Below are positions 39,329-50,066 of a stretch of 64,000 bases of DNA, piece after piece. Origin of the DNA: Brugia malayi (lineage: Eukaryota > Nematoda > Chromadorea > Rhabditida > Onchocercidae); contig NW_025062478.1 in the NCBI RefSeq assembly GCF_000002995.4, positions 1,798,001 to 1,862,000 on the forward strand. Direction: 5' to 3'. The translations under genes and the position numbers were made by a program. The number at the start of each line of letters is the position of its first letter. The stretch's first letter is position 1. The notes under the pieces were generated by a model. The model was not told the origin of the DNA, did not search any database, and saw only the letters and a program-made list of their open reading frames with translations.

Positions 39329-40155
39329 ATGGTAAATTTAACATGCTTTTGAGTATTTATTTATTTTCTACAATTAGTTTCAAAAAATTGACCAAATAAT
39401 TCATAAATTTCTCTATCTTTTATTTGTTTACTATTGTATGCATTAGCTGCTTGCTATCTTTCATTTTATCGTCATTCTAATTTACTTGCTCATCTTTTGC
39501 TTAGTGTAAAAATATATTACACCAAAAGAATAAACATAATAAATTATATTTATTGTTCACAATAATATCAAATTTGAAAAATGGTTCATCTTTTGTGTTT
39601 TTTTTTCGAAAAAGAATTATGATTATCTAAAGTAGTAATAATAACTTACGTTAACTTTTTTTTTCTTTCTTTTCATTCAAAAACATTAACGAAGCACAAT
39701 AAGCGTTCTAAAATCAAGTATTTATTTAAATATATTAAAATCAAATATTTAATTAAAGATTATACCACAAACAATATGATAAAATATTGTTGCAAAACAA
39801 TTCAAAGGAATAAGTAAATTCCGTGCTATGTGCTCTTTTACAAGTAATCTTTTTTCATTTTTCTGTATAACAACAAAAATTTCCTTTCATATCTTTATGA
39901 AAGAGAGTTACTTTTACTCTCTCTCTCTTCTCCCGTGAAAGATAAAAAGAATTGAAATGAGTACTTTAATAAATATAATTTAACTTTTCGATTTATATTG
40001 TGTTTTGTTCCTATTGAATTGAATATACAAATGAATTTAATTATACAAATGTAAAAATATTTGCAGTAAAAAAAATTTTTGCAAAAAAAAATTTGAGCAC
40101 AAAATATACAATAAATAAAAATTCAATATTCAAAATTTAAATTTCAACGAAAAAT
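39329..40155. other. Convergent intergenic region
   Basis: This tail-to-tail space between the methyltransferase and the orphan secreted-protein gene contains AATAAA for the left gene. A short CTCTCTCTC patch lies near 39918. No gene is seen. Confidence 0.6.
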
Positions 40156-41910
40156 TTACAAAATTTTTAAAAAAATTGAAACTATTAAGCAAGCAATTGA
40201 AGCGGAAACCATTGGTAAATTTGTTGTGTTACCTTTTGATATTTCATCATTTGCGTTTCCTTGTCTCGTTAATTTGATTAAAGATATCATTTTCACTGGA
40301 TCATTCATTTCACTGGAATTTCCTGATAATGATTTTAACGTAGGTTCATGTTCAGGCTTCGAAAATTCCGCTATAGCAGCAGGTTGAAGTATTTTAACTT
40401 CGATATCTTGATTTGATTTCGATTGAAAGTTAACAATTTTATTCGTTATATCAAAATTATAGCAGCATGTTGTTGTTTCTATTTCGTCCGGAAATTTATT
40501 GGAATCATTTGTCACTGACTTCAATTCCGGATTTGTCCCGTTTTTCAAACTATCCGAATTTATTGAATTTTTCGTAGTTTCCATTTCTTGATTCTGAGAC
40601 GATTCGAAATTTTTTTTAGTTGTTAACCTGTCGATATGTGTAAGTGTTACCAAATCATCCGATAATAAAGACACGTCAATCACGTGCGTTACAGCTGGTT
40701 TAACATGCATTGAACCATCTTCACTCAATTCCGCATACAAAACACTATCCATGTCATTGAAAGTATGTTGCATCGTCGTTGATTCCAAGTCTAATGTTGT
40801 TGTCGCAACGGTTGTCACAACTACCTCCTGAAATTTTTAAATATGCTCCAGAAATTGTCTAAAATGGTAAAAAGAATTCTTTTTTTTTTTTTTTTTTTAA
40901 TTTATTAAACTATATGATGATAATCTGAAAACTTACATTTAAACTATCTGAAAATTTTGCTTTACTAATGTTGAAAAATAAAAATAAAATAATTTTGTAA
41001 AAATGAAATAAAATGATTAATTTTGCAAAAAATTTTCCCATTAAAATTCATATTATTGGCTGATGTAAAAGTTTAAAAAATTTGTCCGCATTACTTTATT
41101 GATCAATAAAATCTTTAACAATCACCATAAATTACTTTAAAATTAAAAAATTTCCCTTCTTTCAATTAATTCACGATTTCATCGTTAAACGCTAGATGTT
41201 ACTTTATTATTATCGAAAATTATTTCATTATTGATATTTTAAACGCCAAATTTAAATTGTCATTTCTTATAATGAATAAATTTGAACACAACTGTATAAG
41301 TATCAAAGAATATTGAATCAGTGTAATTTTTTTTAATGAAAACTTTAAAGAATTTCAATAAAATTGCAATGTTTGTGTTGAAATATTAAAATTAATCTTT
41401 TATTACAAAATAAAACAGAAATTAAAATATTTCTTCATATTATATAATTTTTTTAAAAGATGCAAGCTCCAAAAATTACCTAATGATTAAGAATGATTAA
41501 TTTTCAGTTTTTAAGCTAATTAAAATTATGAAACAAATATATCGATTTCAATTTTTAAAGCTTCCATTGAATTTCGCACAGCCGAATAAAATGATCAACT
41601 ATGTATTTATGAAAGAAATCTAAATTGCAGCGATTGTTGAATTGCTAATATCAAATAATTGCCAAAATTTTTTTTGCATCAATAACAAAAAATTTATGAT
41701 GCAATTATAAACGTTTTTTTTTTTTTTTTTTTGTTTTTATTTTCTATTGTCGCAAATAATGAAATTATTTCTGAATCTTCCTCTTTTTTTTTAAGAAAAA
41801 TTTCAAATAATTTCGCTCACAGTAAAAGAAGAGTGTTTAATTTGACACAAAATAAGAAAGTAAAAGAAAAAACCAACAACTCAAAATAAATCTAAACTGA
41901 TCGATCATAT

Positions 41911-41942
<32 letters not shown>

Positions 41943-42981
41943 GATGAAAAGGGAAACCTAACATTTTACCAAAACTGGTTATTAAAAAAAGACATTTTTG
42001 ATAAAAAAAAATTAGAAAAAAGAAAACCAAAGTTCAAGTGCAATATTTATTTTTTTGCTGTTCAGTTTTATTTACGTTAAAATTTATATTTCTCTTGATA
42101 AAAAATAAGGAATATCCAAATATTGCTTAGCGAGAGTTAACTGAAGTTTTCAAAAACTAGCTATTTTTTTCTGTATTTTTTCTTTTTTTTATAAAATTGA
42201 TATTCATCTTTTTTTATTTTCCAAACTAAATTGTTGTATTAAAAAAAGGCATAGTTTGAAAAAATTGAGTAATTAAGAGGAAGCTTCGGCAGTTATAAAA
42301 AAAAGTTTTATAAATCTAACAAAATAATATAATGTCTTACAAAAGTCCAAAAATTTTAAATTTGCATCAATCTTTAAGTCTAACTGTTAAGGCAAAGAAT
42401 AAAAAAGCAAGGCTACTACTATTTTCCAATATTTATTAGAATCGATAATACATTACTGCCTTCTACTGAACCGGACTTTTCTCTTTTGAAAAAGATTAAA
42501 AAAGTTTTTTGTTTTCTTTAAAAAAAAAAAAAAAAAGAACAAAACGAAAATGTAAAATGAAGCACAGCAAATGAATCATATACAAATAAATTTCAAAAAT
42601 TAATTCATTGTATTTTTTTTATGTATAAATATTCTAATCAAGCGCTAAGTTTGGTATTCTATTTCATCTCCAGATTACTTTGTTTCTATCTTATCCTATA
42701 TCTCTAAATTATGGCTCTATATTTGATTATTTGCAATATTATCAAGAAAATAATAATTCAAAAGAAAAAGAAAGCATTTAAAATAAAGCAAAAAAATCAA
42801 TAATAATTTCAAATTTTAGAAAATTTGAAATTATTATTAATTTAAAAAAAAAAACAAATACCTTATTATGGCCAATTGCTGAATCATCATTCGAGGATGA
42901 ATGTTCATTGCTATGAGGTAATCTTGCAGATAAGATTTTACAAGTGAACGAAACAAGTAAGAAAAGTACTAAATTTGACAT
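40156..42981 (-). CDS. Orphan secreted Ser/Thr-rich protein with hydrophobic C-terminus
   Basis: Two exons on the minus strand, 42981-42862 and 40827-40156, join in phase 0 through a 2.0-kb intron (AAG|GTATTT ... TTTCAG|GAG) to give 263 aa. Residues 1 to about 19 (MSNLVLFLLVSFTCKILSA) are a classic signal peptide. The body is rich in Ser, Thr, Asn, Glu and Lys with few aromatics, consistent with an extended extracellular region. Candidate N-glycosylation sites are NGT, NDS, NSS and NTT. The last ~20 residues (PMVSASIACLIVSIFLKIL) are hydrophobic, fitting a GPI-attachment signal or a tail anchor. Only one adjacent cysteine pair (CC) lies in the body. I recognise no family. A possible 11-nt microexon near 40937 contains a stop and breaks frame, so it was ignored. 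A 65-bp tandem repeat with TATATAAATAT lies just upstream. Confidence 0.75.
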
Positions 42982-44329
42982 AATTATTTGACTTTCTACG
43001 ATAGCTTACAGTGTCAATATAGCAATTAATTAGCAGCCAAAAATAGGAAATGTTACTAGTTTAGAGTATCTGATAACTATATATAAATATGAATTAGTAA
43101 TACAAAAATAGGAAATGCCACTATGTTACAGTATCAGACAACTATATATAAATATCAGTTAACAGCATTGAAATAGGAAATGTTTGTTATTAAGTAACAT
43201 AGAGTAAAAATGGGGCGGTAAAATGAAAAGTACTGAAAAGGGACAAAAAAAAAAAAAAACAGAAAACAAAAAAAACATAATTTATGAATCATTTTCACTT
43301 CGAAAACTGCAAACCAGTTTCAGAGTAAAAGTAAAGAAAGAGTAATTTATAATTTAATATCTGTAGATAATAAATGCAATTTCTATTTATAATATTAATT
43401 TATAATATTTACATGGAATTTTATCTTATATATGTATGCAACATAATGCAAATGTGATGGTGTCGAGAAAACTGAAATAATTTGTAATATAAATACTTCT
43501 AAATAATCAAAGTATTTATAACAATATTTCTCATTTAAATGATTCATAGCATAAAATGAATGTAAATTGATGTTATGATATCTAATGAAATGAATGATTT
43601 ATCTAATTCTAATCTTTGTTTCTGATTGTTCAGTTTATCACACACCAGAAACCAATGAACATGTAAATGTATTCGTTCTGATAGCTAATATTTAAAAGTT
43701 AAGCTACAACCAGCTCTTTCTTTCTGTTCACAATTTCCTTCTTTTTGTTCACATAACTTTCTCTGTATCCGAATAAGGTTGTATTTATAAATCATCCGAT
43801 ATATAAAGAATTAGAATTCATTAGCAGCATCTTTTTCCTTGTTTTTTTACGCCATTTTTTGCTTTTCACTCTCTACGGAGGATTTTCGCTTCAATAGTAT
43901 AATTACAACTGAGTTCTCCTAGACTGCAACTCAATCAATTTCTCCTCAGTTCTAATCCAATATTACAACTAAATAATAACTTTTACTGTATCACGAATCC
44001 TTTGGCTTAAAGCTAAATATTCTCATTCTAAGTCACACACATATATACTTTATAGTTTGCACTAATAGAGAGCGCTATACTAGTGAAAACTTGTGATCTT
44101 ATAAAGGATCTGCACCTCACCTATCGAAATCATTTTACAAAGTAATTTGGGTGAATGGTTGGTTGTGATATTGAGGCGTAATTTGAAATCTTTCTTTTTG
44201 TTGATTGATATCATCTAAAATAATCATTTTATCAGAATAAAGGTTTAATTATCCAAATTTGAGATACTGAAAAAAAAAAGAATCAAAAAGTCAGGTGGCA
44301 AAAGATAATAATTCTTCCTGTGAAAATTA
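42982..44329. other. Upstream region of the orphan gene and left edge of the retroelement block
   Basis: The stretch contains the 65-bp tandem repeat (43039-43182) and AT-rich DNA, then a less AT-rich stretch from about 43620 with TATAAA-like words (43788-43806) before the BEL/Pao gag remnant. The latter part could be an eroded LTR or leader, but no LTR partner was identified. Confidence 0.45.
43039..43182. repeat. 65-bp tandem repeat, 2.2 copies
   Basis: AAATAGGAAATG recurs at 43041, 43106 and 43171, an exact 65-bp period. Each full unit ends in AACTATATATAAATAT. It lies 60-200 bp upstream of the orphan secreted-protein start codon on the minus strand, so it may form part of that promoter. 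Confidence 0.85.
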
Positions 44330-44335
44330 AAGTCA

Positions 44336-45290
44336 AAGAACTTCACGACAAATTTGATGTCACATGCCAGAATGTCAGCAGCATGACAAAAAGCGCTTAA
44401 TCAACGCTAGAAAAAAAATAGAATTACTTCTTAGAGAAATAAAAGAATTGGATTCATCACCAATCAATCAAAATGAACTATGAGGAAAAAATTAGACCGT
44501 TGACTATATTCAAAGAATGGAAGAGGAAATGGAATCAAAATAACTTTAAAATTATGAAAATGGCTACGAGTTAGCAGTTTATCAAGTTCATCACCTAAAC
44601 CCAGGATCAAGATCTAACCTAAATTCAGGATACATAACTCAAAATCTAATTCAGTCACAAGAAAGATTTAAAATAGTCTCACAATTGACAGTGAACCTAT
44701 CACAGTTGCAATTACAGTTACTTAGCATTGATTCGAAAAGATGAAGGCAATTCTAAAACAGTTCCGATGTTACAGTCCATTTCTAAATCATACCACACGT
44801 TCAGAAACTGAATTAATCCTACCTAGAAAAAGGAGCTCTGCTAGTTGTTAGAAATTACGACATTACTCCTCAAAAAAAAAAAAAAAAAAAAAAACCATTA
44901 GAAAGACTTTAATTGAAAAATTCGGGGAAATACCTTATTATAAAAAATACCTTTATATACCGAATTACAATTTGTCAAATTAACCGATCGGGAATGGAAA
45001 ATAACAATGAAAACAACTGAAAAAGAATACTCCGACAATCAGAAGCAATCGAAGAAATTTTGAACACCGCAATATGAAAACTTCAAAAAAAATAAGTTAC
45101 CCTGTTTGAATGCTGCACAAAATATATCAGCAATGTTTATCTTTTTGTTATTTAATTAATGGATTTAAGTTCATAGAAATGACTTATGCTATTAAAAGTT
45201 GAGATATAGATCTGAAAACTAAAATTTACAAGCAGTAGGAACAACCTAATACCCATGGTAATAAGTAGGCGCTAGAACAATTTAAAGGAA
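44336..45290 (+). mobile_element. Decayed BEL/Pao-type retrotransposon gag fragment (plus strand)
   Basis: Conceptual translation on the plus strand gives recognisable pieces of a Pao/BEL Gag interrupted by many stop codons: a coiled-coil start (YIQRMEEEMESK), LSIDSKR, VVRNYDITP, LIEKFGE and NDREWK-like TDREWK. These pieces follow the order of Pao-type gag in nematodes. An A-run at 44874-44894 interrupts it. There is no intact frame, and no protease, reverse transcriptase or integrase was recognised downstream. It is a relic and cannot encode a working protein. Confidence 0.7.
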
Positions 45291-45329
45291 AATCACTAGA
45301 ATTAAAAAGTTGTTATTTGGTCATTAAAA

Positions 45330-45900
45330 GAAACAAAATTTAACTTTGGTCTATTCAGTAGCCTAAAACCATTCATTAATCGAACAACTTCAAAAAGATA
45401 AAAACTGTTGAGAGTATCCAAACAGATAATTTACTTTTTTTGGAAGTTTTGGTATTCCAAAAATTTTTCGATTGCTTCTATTACTGCTTTCTGATTCATA
45501 TCATCTTCTTTGATAAATTTAATTCAGCATGTTAAGATTTTTTTTTATAACGGATGTCTTTCCAAAATTTTCAGTTAAAGTCACTAATGCTGGTTTGGAG
45601 AAGTTCGGAGAAGAAATACTGTTGCCTTTAACATCTAACAGAACTTCTTCTTTTAGACAGAACATTAAACAACTCAGTTTGTGAACGTCTGACATACTTC
45701 ATAGATGAACTGTGGCATCGGAATTGTTCTAGAAGTACCTCCATCTTTCTGGATCACCGCTAAATGTTGGTAAATGTAACTGTGGTATATTTACTGCTAT
45801 TTTTAGGATATTTTAGCTATTTCTTGTGAAAGAGATAGACCTTGAATGTATATCCTGGATCTAGGAGACGACTTAAAGCTATTGTAACTTCTTTTTATTG
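45330..45900 (-). mobile_element. Second decayed BEL/Pao-type gag fragment (minus strand)
   Basis: Read on the minus strand this carries the same Gag landmarks as the plus-strand relic (LPTFSGDPERW-like after one frame change, then RRSQTEL), again with stops and frame changes. Both copies share the upstream stretch around CCAGGATATACATTCAA / CCAGGATACATAACTCAA. The two relics point toward each other. Confidence 0.65.
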
Positions 45901-46067
45901 CTTGATAATCTTAAAATTCTTAAAATTTTTATTTTTTATAATTTTTTTTATTGCTTGATAATCTTAAAATACCTTTTTATTAATTGCCATTTCCCTGCAA
46001 ATTCGTTCTTCCTTTCTTGCATTCGTAGTGCTTTGAATGTAGTCAAGCTAGTTATTGTTTATGGATT
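45886..46067. repeat. Repeat block 1, copy A
   Basis: Begins with AACTTCTTTTTATTGCTTGA. It is alignable to 62671-62777, but copy A carries an extra 54-bp internal duplication (TTTTATTGCTTGATAATC at 45892 and 45946). It overlaps the N-terminal side of the minus-strand gag relic. Confidence 0.75.
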
Positions 46068-46108
46068 TAAGAAACCATGCTGCTCATTCCGATCCTATTG
46101 CGAACCTC

Positions 46109-46154
46109 AAGATAATCATGACAAATATATATATATATTTGTCATGATTATCTT
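46109..46154. repeat. 46-bp perfect palindrome
   Basis: AAGATAATCATGACAAATAT is followed directly by its exact reverse complement across an alternating AT centre. It lies in a segment absent from the second repeat copy. It could extrude as a cruciform or be the fused ends of a small inverted-repeat element. Confidence 0.9.
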
Positions 46155-46535
46155 TTATATATATAATTTCCCAAGTAATGCTACAAATTGGAACTAAATA
46201 AATTTACGATGTTCAATATGATGAATCATTCAACCAACATTCCTTTTTCTGTATCAACCAACTAATCTCTCATAACCTTTTTTGTTTGTCTTGAACCTTT
46301 TAAACATCCTGATATAATTGTATTAGACAAAGCTATGTGAAAAGTTGCATAAAAGAAGATTTGATTAGCATGACGAGTGAAATATCACTAGTTATTAGAT
46401 TGGAAGCATTTACATGTACATTGGTTTCCGGTAATTTAGCCCTTAAGGATAAGTGTGATAATGATGAAAAGAATGGAATTTAATTAAACCTTATAAATGC
46501 TTTTATATGGATGAAAAAAAAGGCTTTTTTCTTTA

Positions 46536-47365
46536 ACATCATCAAATTACTGCTACATTTGCAACACTATACTCGGTAATAAATGCATGGATGATATTTC
46601 TGCTTTGTTTTGCACTATTAATAATTAACACTTTAAGTATATAACTAAAAAAGAAGTCAGGTAAAGTATATGGTTAATAAAAGAGTAAGGTAATTAGTTG
46701 TAAGTCAATAGTTAAATGAACTGGGAAGAATAAGATTCGACAAGAATATTTGTTGAAGTAAATGAAACCGACATGTAAAGATGTTGACAAGTCAATTCTA
46801 TTAGAAAATCTGATGAAGAATATAATTATCAAAGTTCACTGGTAATTTTCACCTGCCATTTTTGTGATGAGTGAATCTGTTTTCAAGTTTTATATGCTAT
46901 TCAGGATGACTATCTTCTGAAATTTCATATCTAAAGGATTGGTTGATCCTGATGTTTGTTTTCAAATGTATTATATGGAATAGAGGTTATGCTTATTCTA
47001 CTGCAGCAACTGTAATTACGAATTGGAGGATGAAAAATTTTTATTTCAAATATACAAGAATTTAAGTATTACATTTGTTACAGGAAGCTTCTGACAGGAT
47101 CCAAATAAGTGTCAGATGTGTGAAAAACTGGACAGAAATCCCGGAAGTATAACCTAGAAAGATGCGAATTTTATAGAATTCTTATTAAGAAATGGTTTTT
47201 TCGTCAATAAAAAAATCTTGTGAATGAAGAAATTACCTGTATTAAACTGCCTAAATGACTTTCTGGAAAGGTCCAGTTATTCAGATACGGCAAAAAGATG
47301 CGTTCTAATTCAACTATTGTATTCGATTCGATTAACACCATATTTACCGTTAGGCATACAAAACA
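46536..47365. repeat. 830-bp near-identical direct repeat, copy A
   Basis: It matches 62778-63607 at a constant offset of 16,242 with no indel. By eye I count six substitutions, all near the ends (46562, 46720, 47300, 47349, 47352, 47355); 46721-47299 is identical. No long reading frame or recognised domain is present on either strand. Confidence 0.93.
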
Positions 47366-47792
47366 TACCAATGCTTTGTAAGGACGAGTATCCCAGAGAA
47401 ATAATGTGCCGGTACGTTGTGTGTTTCATACTGTTTTACCCTTTAAAATTATCAAAAACAACTATATAAATGGAAATTTGAGAGTACAGTTCCAGTTATA
47501 CTATTTGTCTGACAAAGAAATCCACAACGAACAAAATGCTTTAGCAAATGTAAATGTAAATGAAAAATGCGGAGTGAGATTGAAATAAGTATGACAAAAT
47601 GTAGCACCAATATGTACAAAATAAAACAGCATGAATAGAGTAAAATGATCAATCCATTCGCAGAACAAGGAATAATTTTTAAATCGACATAAACTTGTGT
47701 CGAATCGGAATAGTGCCCTTAAAATAAAATGCAAACACACATGTATGGTTAGGATATAAAGTCAAAAACATTCGACCAGGAAAATTGTTTAA

Positions 47793-47857
47793 TGTTGATA
47801 ATATGATGAGGCAAAGACTGACAATATGTTGATAATATGATGAGGCAAAGACTGACA
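47793..47857. repeat. 34-bp tandem duplication
   Basis: TGTTGATAATATGATGAGGC occurs at 47793 and again at 47827, each followed by AAAGACTGACA. Recent local duplication. Confidence 0.9.
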
Positions 47858-47927
47858 TATGTCGGTCTTTTGCTTAATAGGATTTCATCCCTATTAAGTG
47901 CAAAAAGTTTTTTTTTTAATTTTTCTT

Positions 47928-48055
47928 TAAAAATTTGAAAAACAAGAAGACTAAGAAAGTCTAATCTAATCAAAAATCTAATCAGATGGAATATTCAAAC
48001 ATCAAAACAATTCCGAAAATCTGATAATTTGAATAAAACCCAAGCCATTTCATTT
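47928..48055. repeat. Repeat block 3, copy A
   Basis: Similar to 63617-63757 and, more weakly, to 62573-62657. Shared words include AAACAAGAAG, CTAAGAAAGTCTAATC and ATTCCGAAAATCTGATAAT. It lies 563 bp right of the 830-bp repeat in copy A but immediately beside it in copy B. Confidence 0.7.
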
Positions 48056-48174
48056 CGATTTACTCAGTCACTACAAACGATAAATGACATATGCAAATGT
48101 AAAACAGTTACAAAATCCACAATCTTTCCCATACTTCGAAATCGATTGTTTCACACCTAAATCAAACAACACAA

Positions 48175-48725
48175 CTTTTTTTCAATTTTATTCTTCTCCA
48201 CTTTTTATGCTATCCTTCTGCGTTTTTCTGTTTTTGTTTTTTTTTTTAATCTTCTTCCCATTTTTTTAATTTTTTGTTTACCCTTTTTTGTATTTTTTCT
48301 TATAAATCTTTTTTTTGTTATTTTTTTTTTTTGTAATTTTTTTTTTGTATTGTCTTTGCTTTTTTTTGCATTTTTTTAAAATTTTCTATTTTTTATTTTT
48401 TCCATTTTTTTCGACTTTTTCTCGTTTTTTCTTTGTTTTTTGCATTTTTTTATCTTTTTATTTTTTTTTAAACTTTTTTTCTTTTTTCTGCTTCTTTTCG
48501 TTTTTTAGCATTTCCTTCATTTTCTCTGTTTTTTTATTTTTTCCATCATTTTTTCTTTTTTTTTGTTTTTTCTTTGTTTTTTGCATTTTTTTATCCTTTT
48601 GATTTTTTTTTTTTGAATCCTTTTCATCTTTTAACATTTTTTTCTATTTTTTTGTTTTTCACATTTTTTTCTTTTCCAATTTTTAAAATTTTTCTTGGTT
48701 TTTTCATTTTTATTTTTTGAATATT
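48175..48725. repeat. T-rich strand-asymmetric low-complexity tract
   Basis: About 550 bp made of T runs separated by C, G or A triplets such as TTTTGCATTTT and TTTTCTTTTT. The phenylalanine-rich open frame seen on the plus strand is a by-product of composition, not a gene. Confidence 0.9.
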
Positions 48726-49635
48726 ATTAACCCGCTTGGACTTATTTCATTGGATAGAGGATGGAGAACTGAAGCAAACAGCGACAAGTTGGCCGTGTGA
48801 GGAAGCCGGTTGACCTGAAACAAAAAAAAAATCAATGATTGAAAAAACTATAAGATAGTCATTCAATTTCAATTATAGTTATTCAATTTTTCGTTTTTAA
48901 CATTTAAATCTCGCCTTTTAAGTGATACCAATTTCTTACCTGGAATGAAGAAGTGATGGGCATCCTCTTCTCTTCCACCAAATCAAGTCTTCGGCGTTTC
49001 ACCTGTCGTTCGTTTATTACGGCCGCACATGCCCTTGAACACCAATCGAGGGCATGAAGCTCCATTGCTGCCGTTCTCTAGTGGCCGTAAATTCAGGTGG
49101 CAGCAAGAGGTGATGGCCACAAAGGGCGCAAAAGCCTGGAACATGAATGATTAATGAATCTACTGGCTTTCAATTTAAAAACCAATTGGAAATTCCATTT
49201 CAAAATACTTACCGTCTTGCTTGTGTGTTCTCGAGGCGTGAATACGCCACCCTTTGTTCAAACTGTCTGCCGCAGAGACCACACACTGAAAATAGAAAAT
49301 ACTATTGCACAAATTGTTGCTAGAATATCGAATAAATGGTGTAAATCGATTTTTTTTATTGAATAAGATTTTATCAGGAAGAAATTAAAATATGTTATAT
49401 TTTTCCCACAAATTACAGGCATATAATCATTTCCAAAGTTATTAAAATTATAAATTTACCGGTTTTATTGTTCCCTTTTCCTTGAGTGTATGGTTCTGTC
49501 TGGGGCACTTTCAACTCCCTTCAGAGTTGCTTTGAATGATCATTTAAATTATCTGGGTGAAGCTCTTCTACTATTGCCGTAGCTAGTGCCTCCTATGCTA
49601 GGAACCCGGATTCTGATCGTCCTCGTCGTTATTCT
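48720..49635 (-). ncRNA. Putative spliced minus-strand transcript without continuous ORF
   Basis: Four GC-richer blocks are each bounded by good minus-strand splice signals: 49635-49460 (TTTTAG| ... CCG|GTAAAT), 49285-49213 (TTTCAG| ... ACG|GTAAGT), 49135-48940 (TTCCAG| ... CAG|GTAAGA) and from 48814 down (TTTCAG|GTC). All three frames are closed in the first and third blocks. Stops and phases do not let one frame run through the set. Blocks 2 and 3 contain CGLCGRQF and CALCGHH, Cys-x2-Cys knuckle-like motifs in incompatible phases. Explanations are a spliced non-coding RNA, a decayed zinc-finger gene, or untranslated exons. I do not recognise it. Confidence 0.4.
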
Positions 49636-49906
49636 CTAAAAGTAGTAAATTGACCAAATATTCAAACGCAAAAACACGCGATGCAACTATTATTTACATA
49701 TAACAAAAGAATTACACACTTCAATTTACCTACAGCATAATACATCTATGCTAATACCGAATATACTTCCTCCTATTCTAAGTCTGATGGAAGAAGAAAA
49801 TGACAAGAAAAAAAGTGACAGAAACGAACACCCATGATAATTTCTAATTTCCTGTATTCTCTCTCACCCCCTTACTCACGAAGATAAGCAAATATTTTTG
49901 TGTATC

Positions 49907-50066
<160 letters not shown>

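Noticed and set aside
40930..40950. 11-nt microexon in the intron of the orphan secreted-protein gene
   Set aside because: Not a multiple of three and contains a stop; exons 1 and 2 already join in phase 0.
46536..47365. Coding retrotransposon pol domain inside the 830-bp repeat
   Set aside because: I looked for reverse transcriptase, protease and integrase motifs on both strands and saw none; stops are frequent.
47224..47469. Plus-strand 81-codon frame at the right edge of the 830-bp repeat
   Set aside because: It lies mostly in the repeat and runs past its edge, ends differently in copy B, and shows no recognisable domain.
48315..48602. Phe-rich open frame on the plus strand
   Set aside because: Purely a product of the T-rich tract; no motif, splice context or codon structure.
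48940..49635. Bacterial (Wolbachia-type) insertion as source of the GC-richer blocks
   Set aside because: Blocks have eukaryotic splice borders and no bacterial-type ORF or recognisable bacterial gene.
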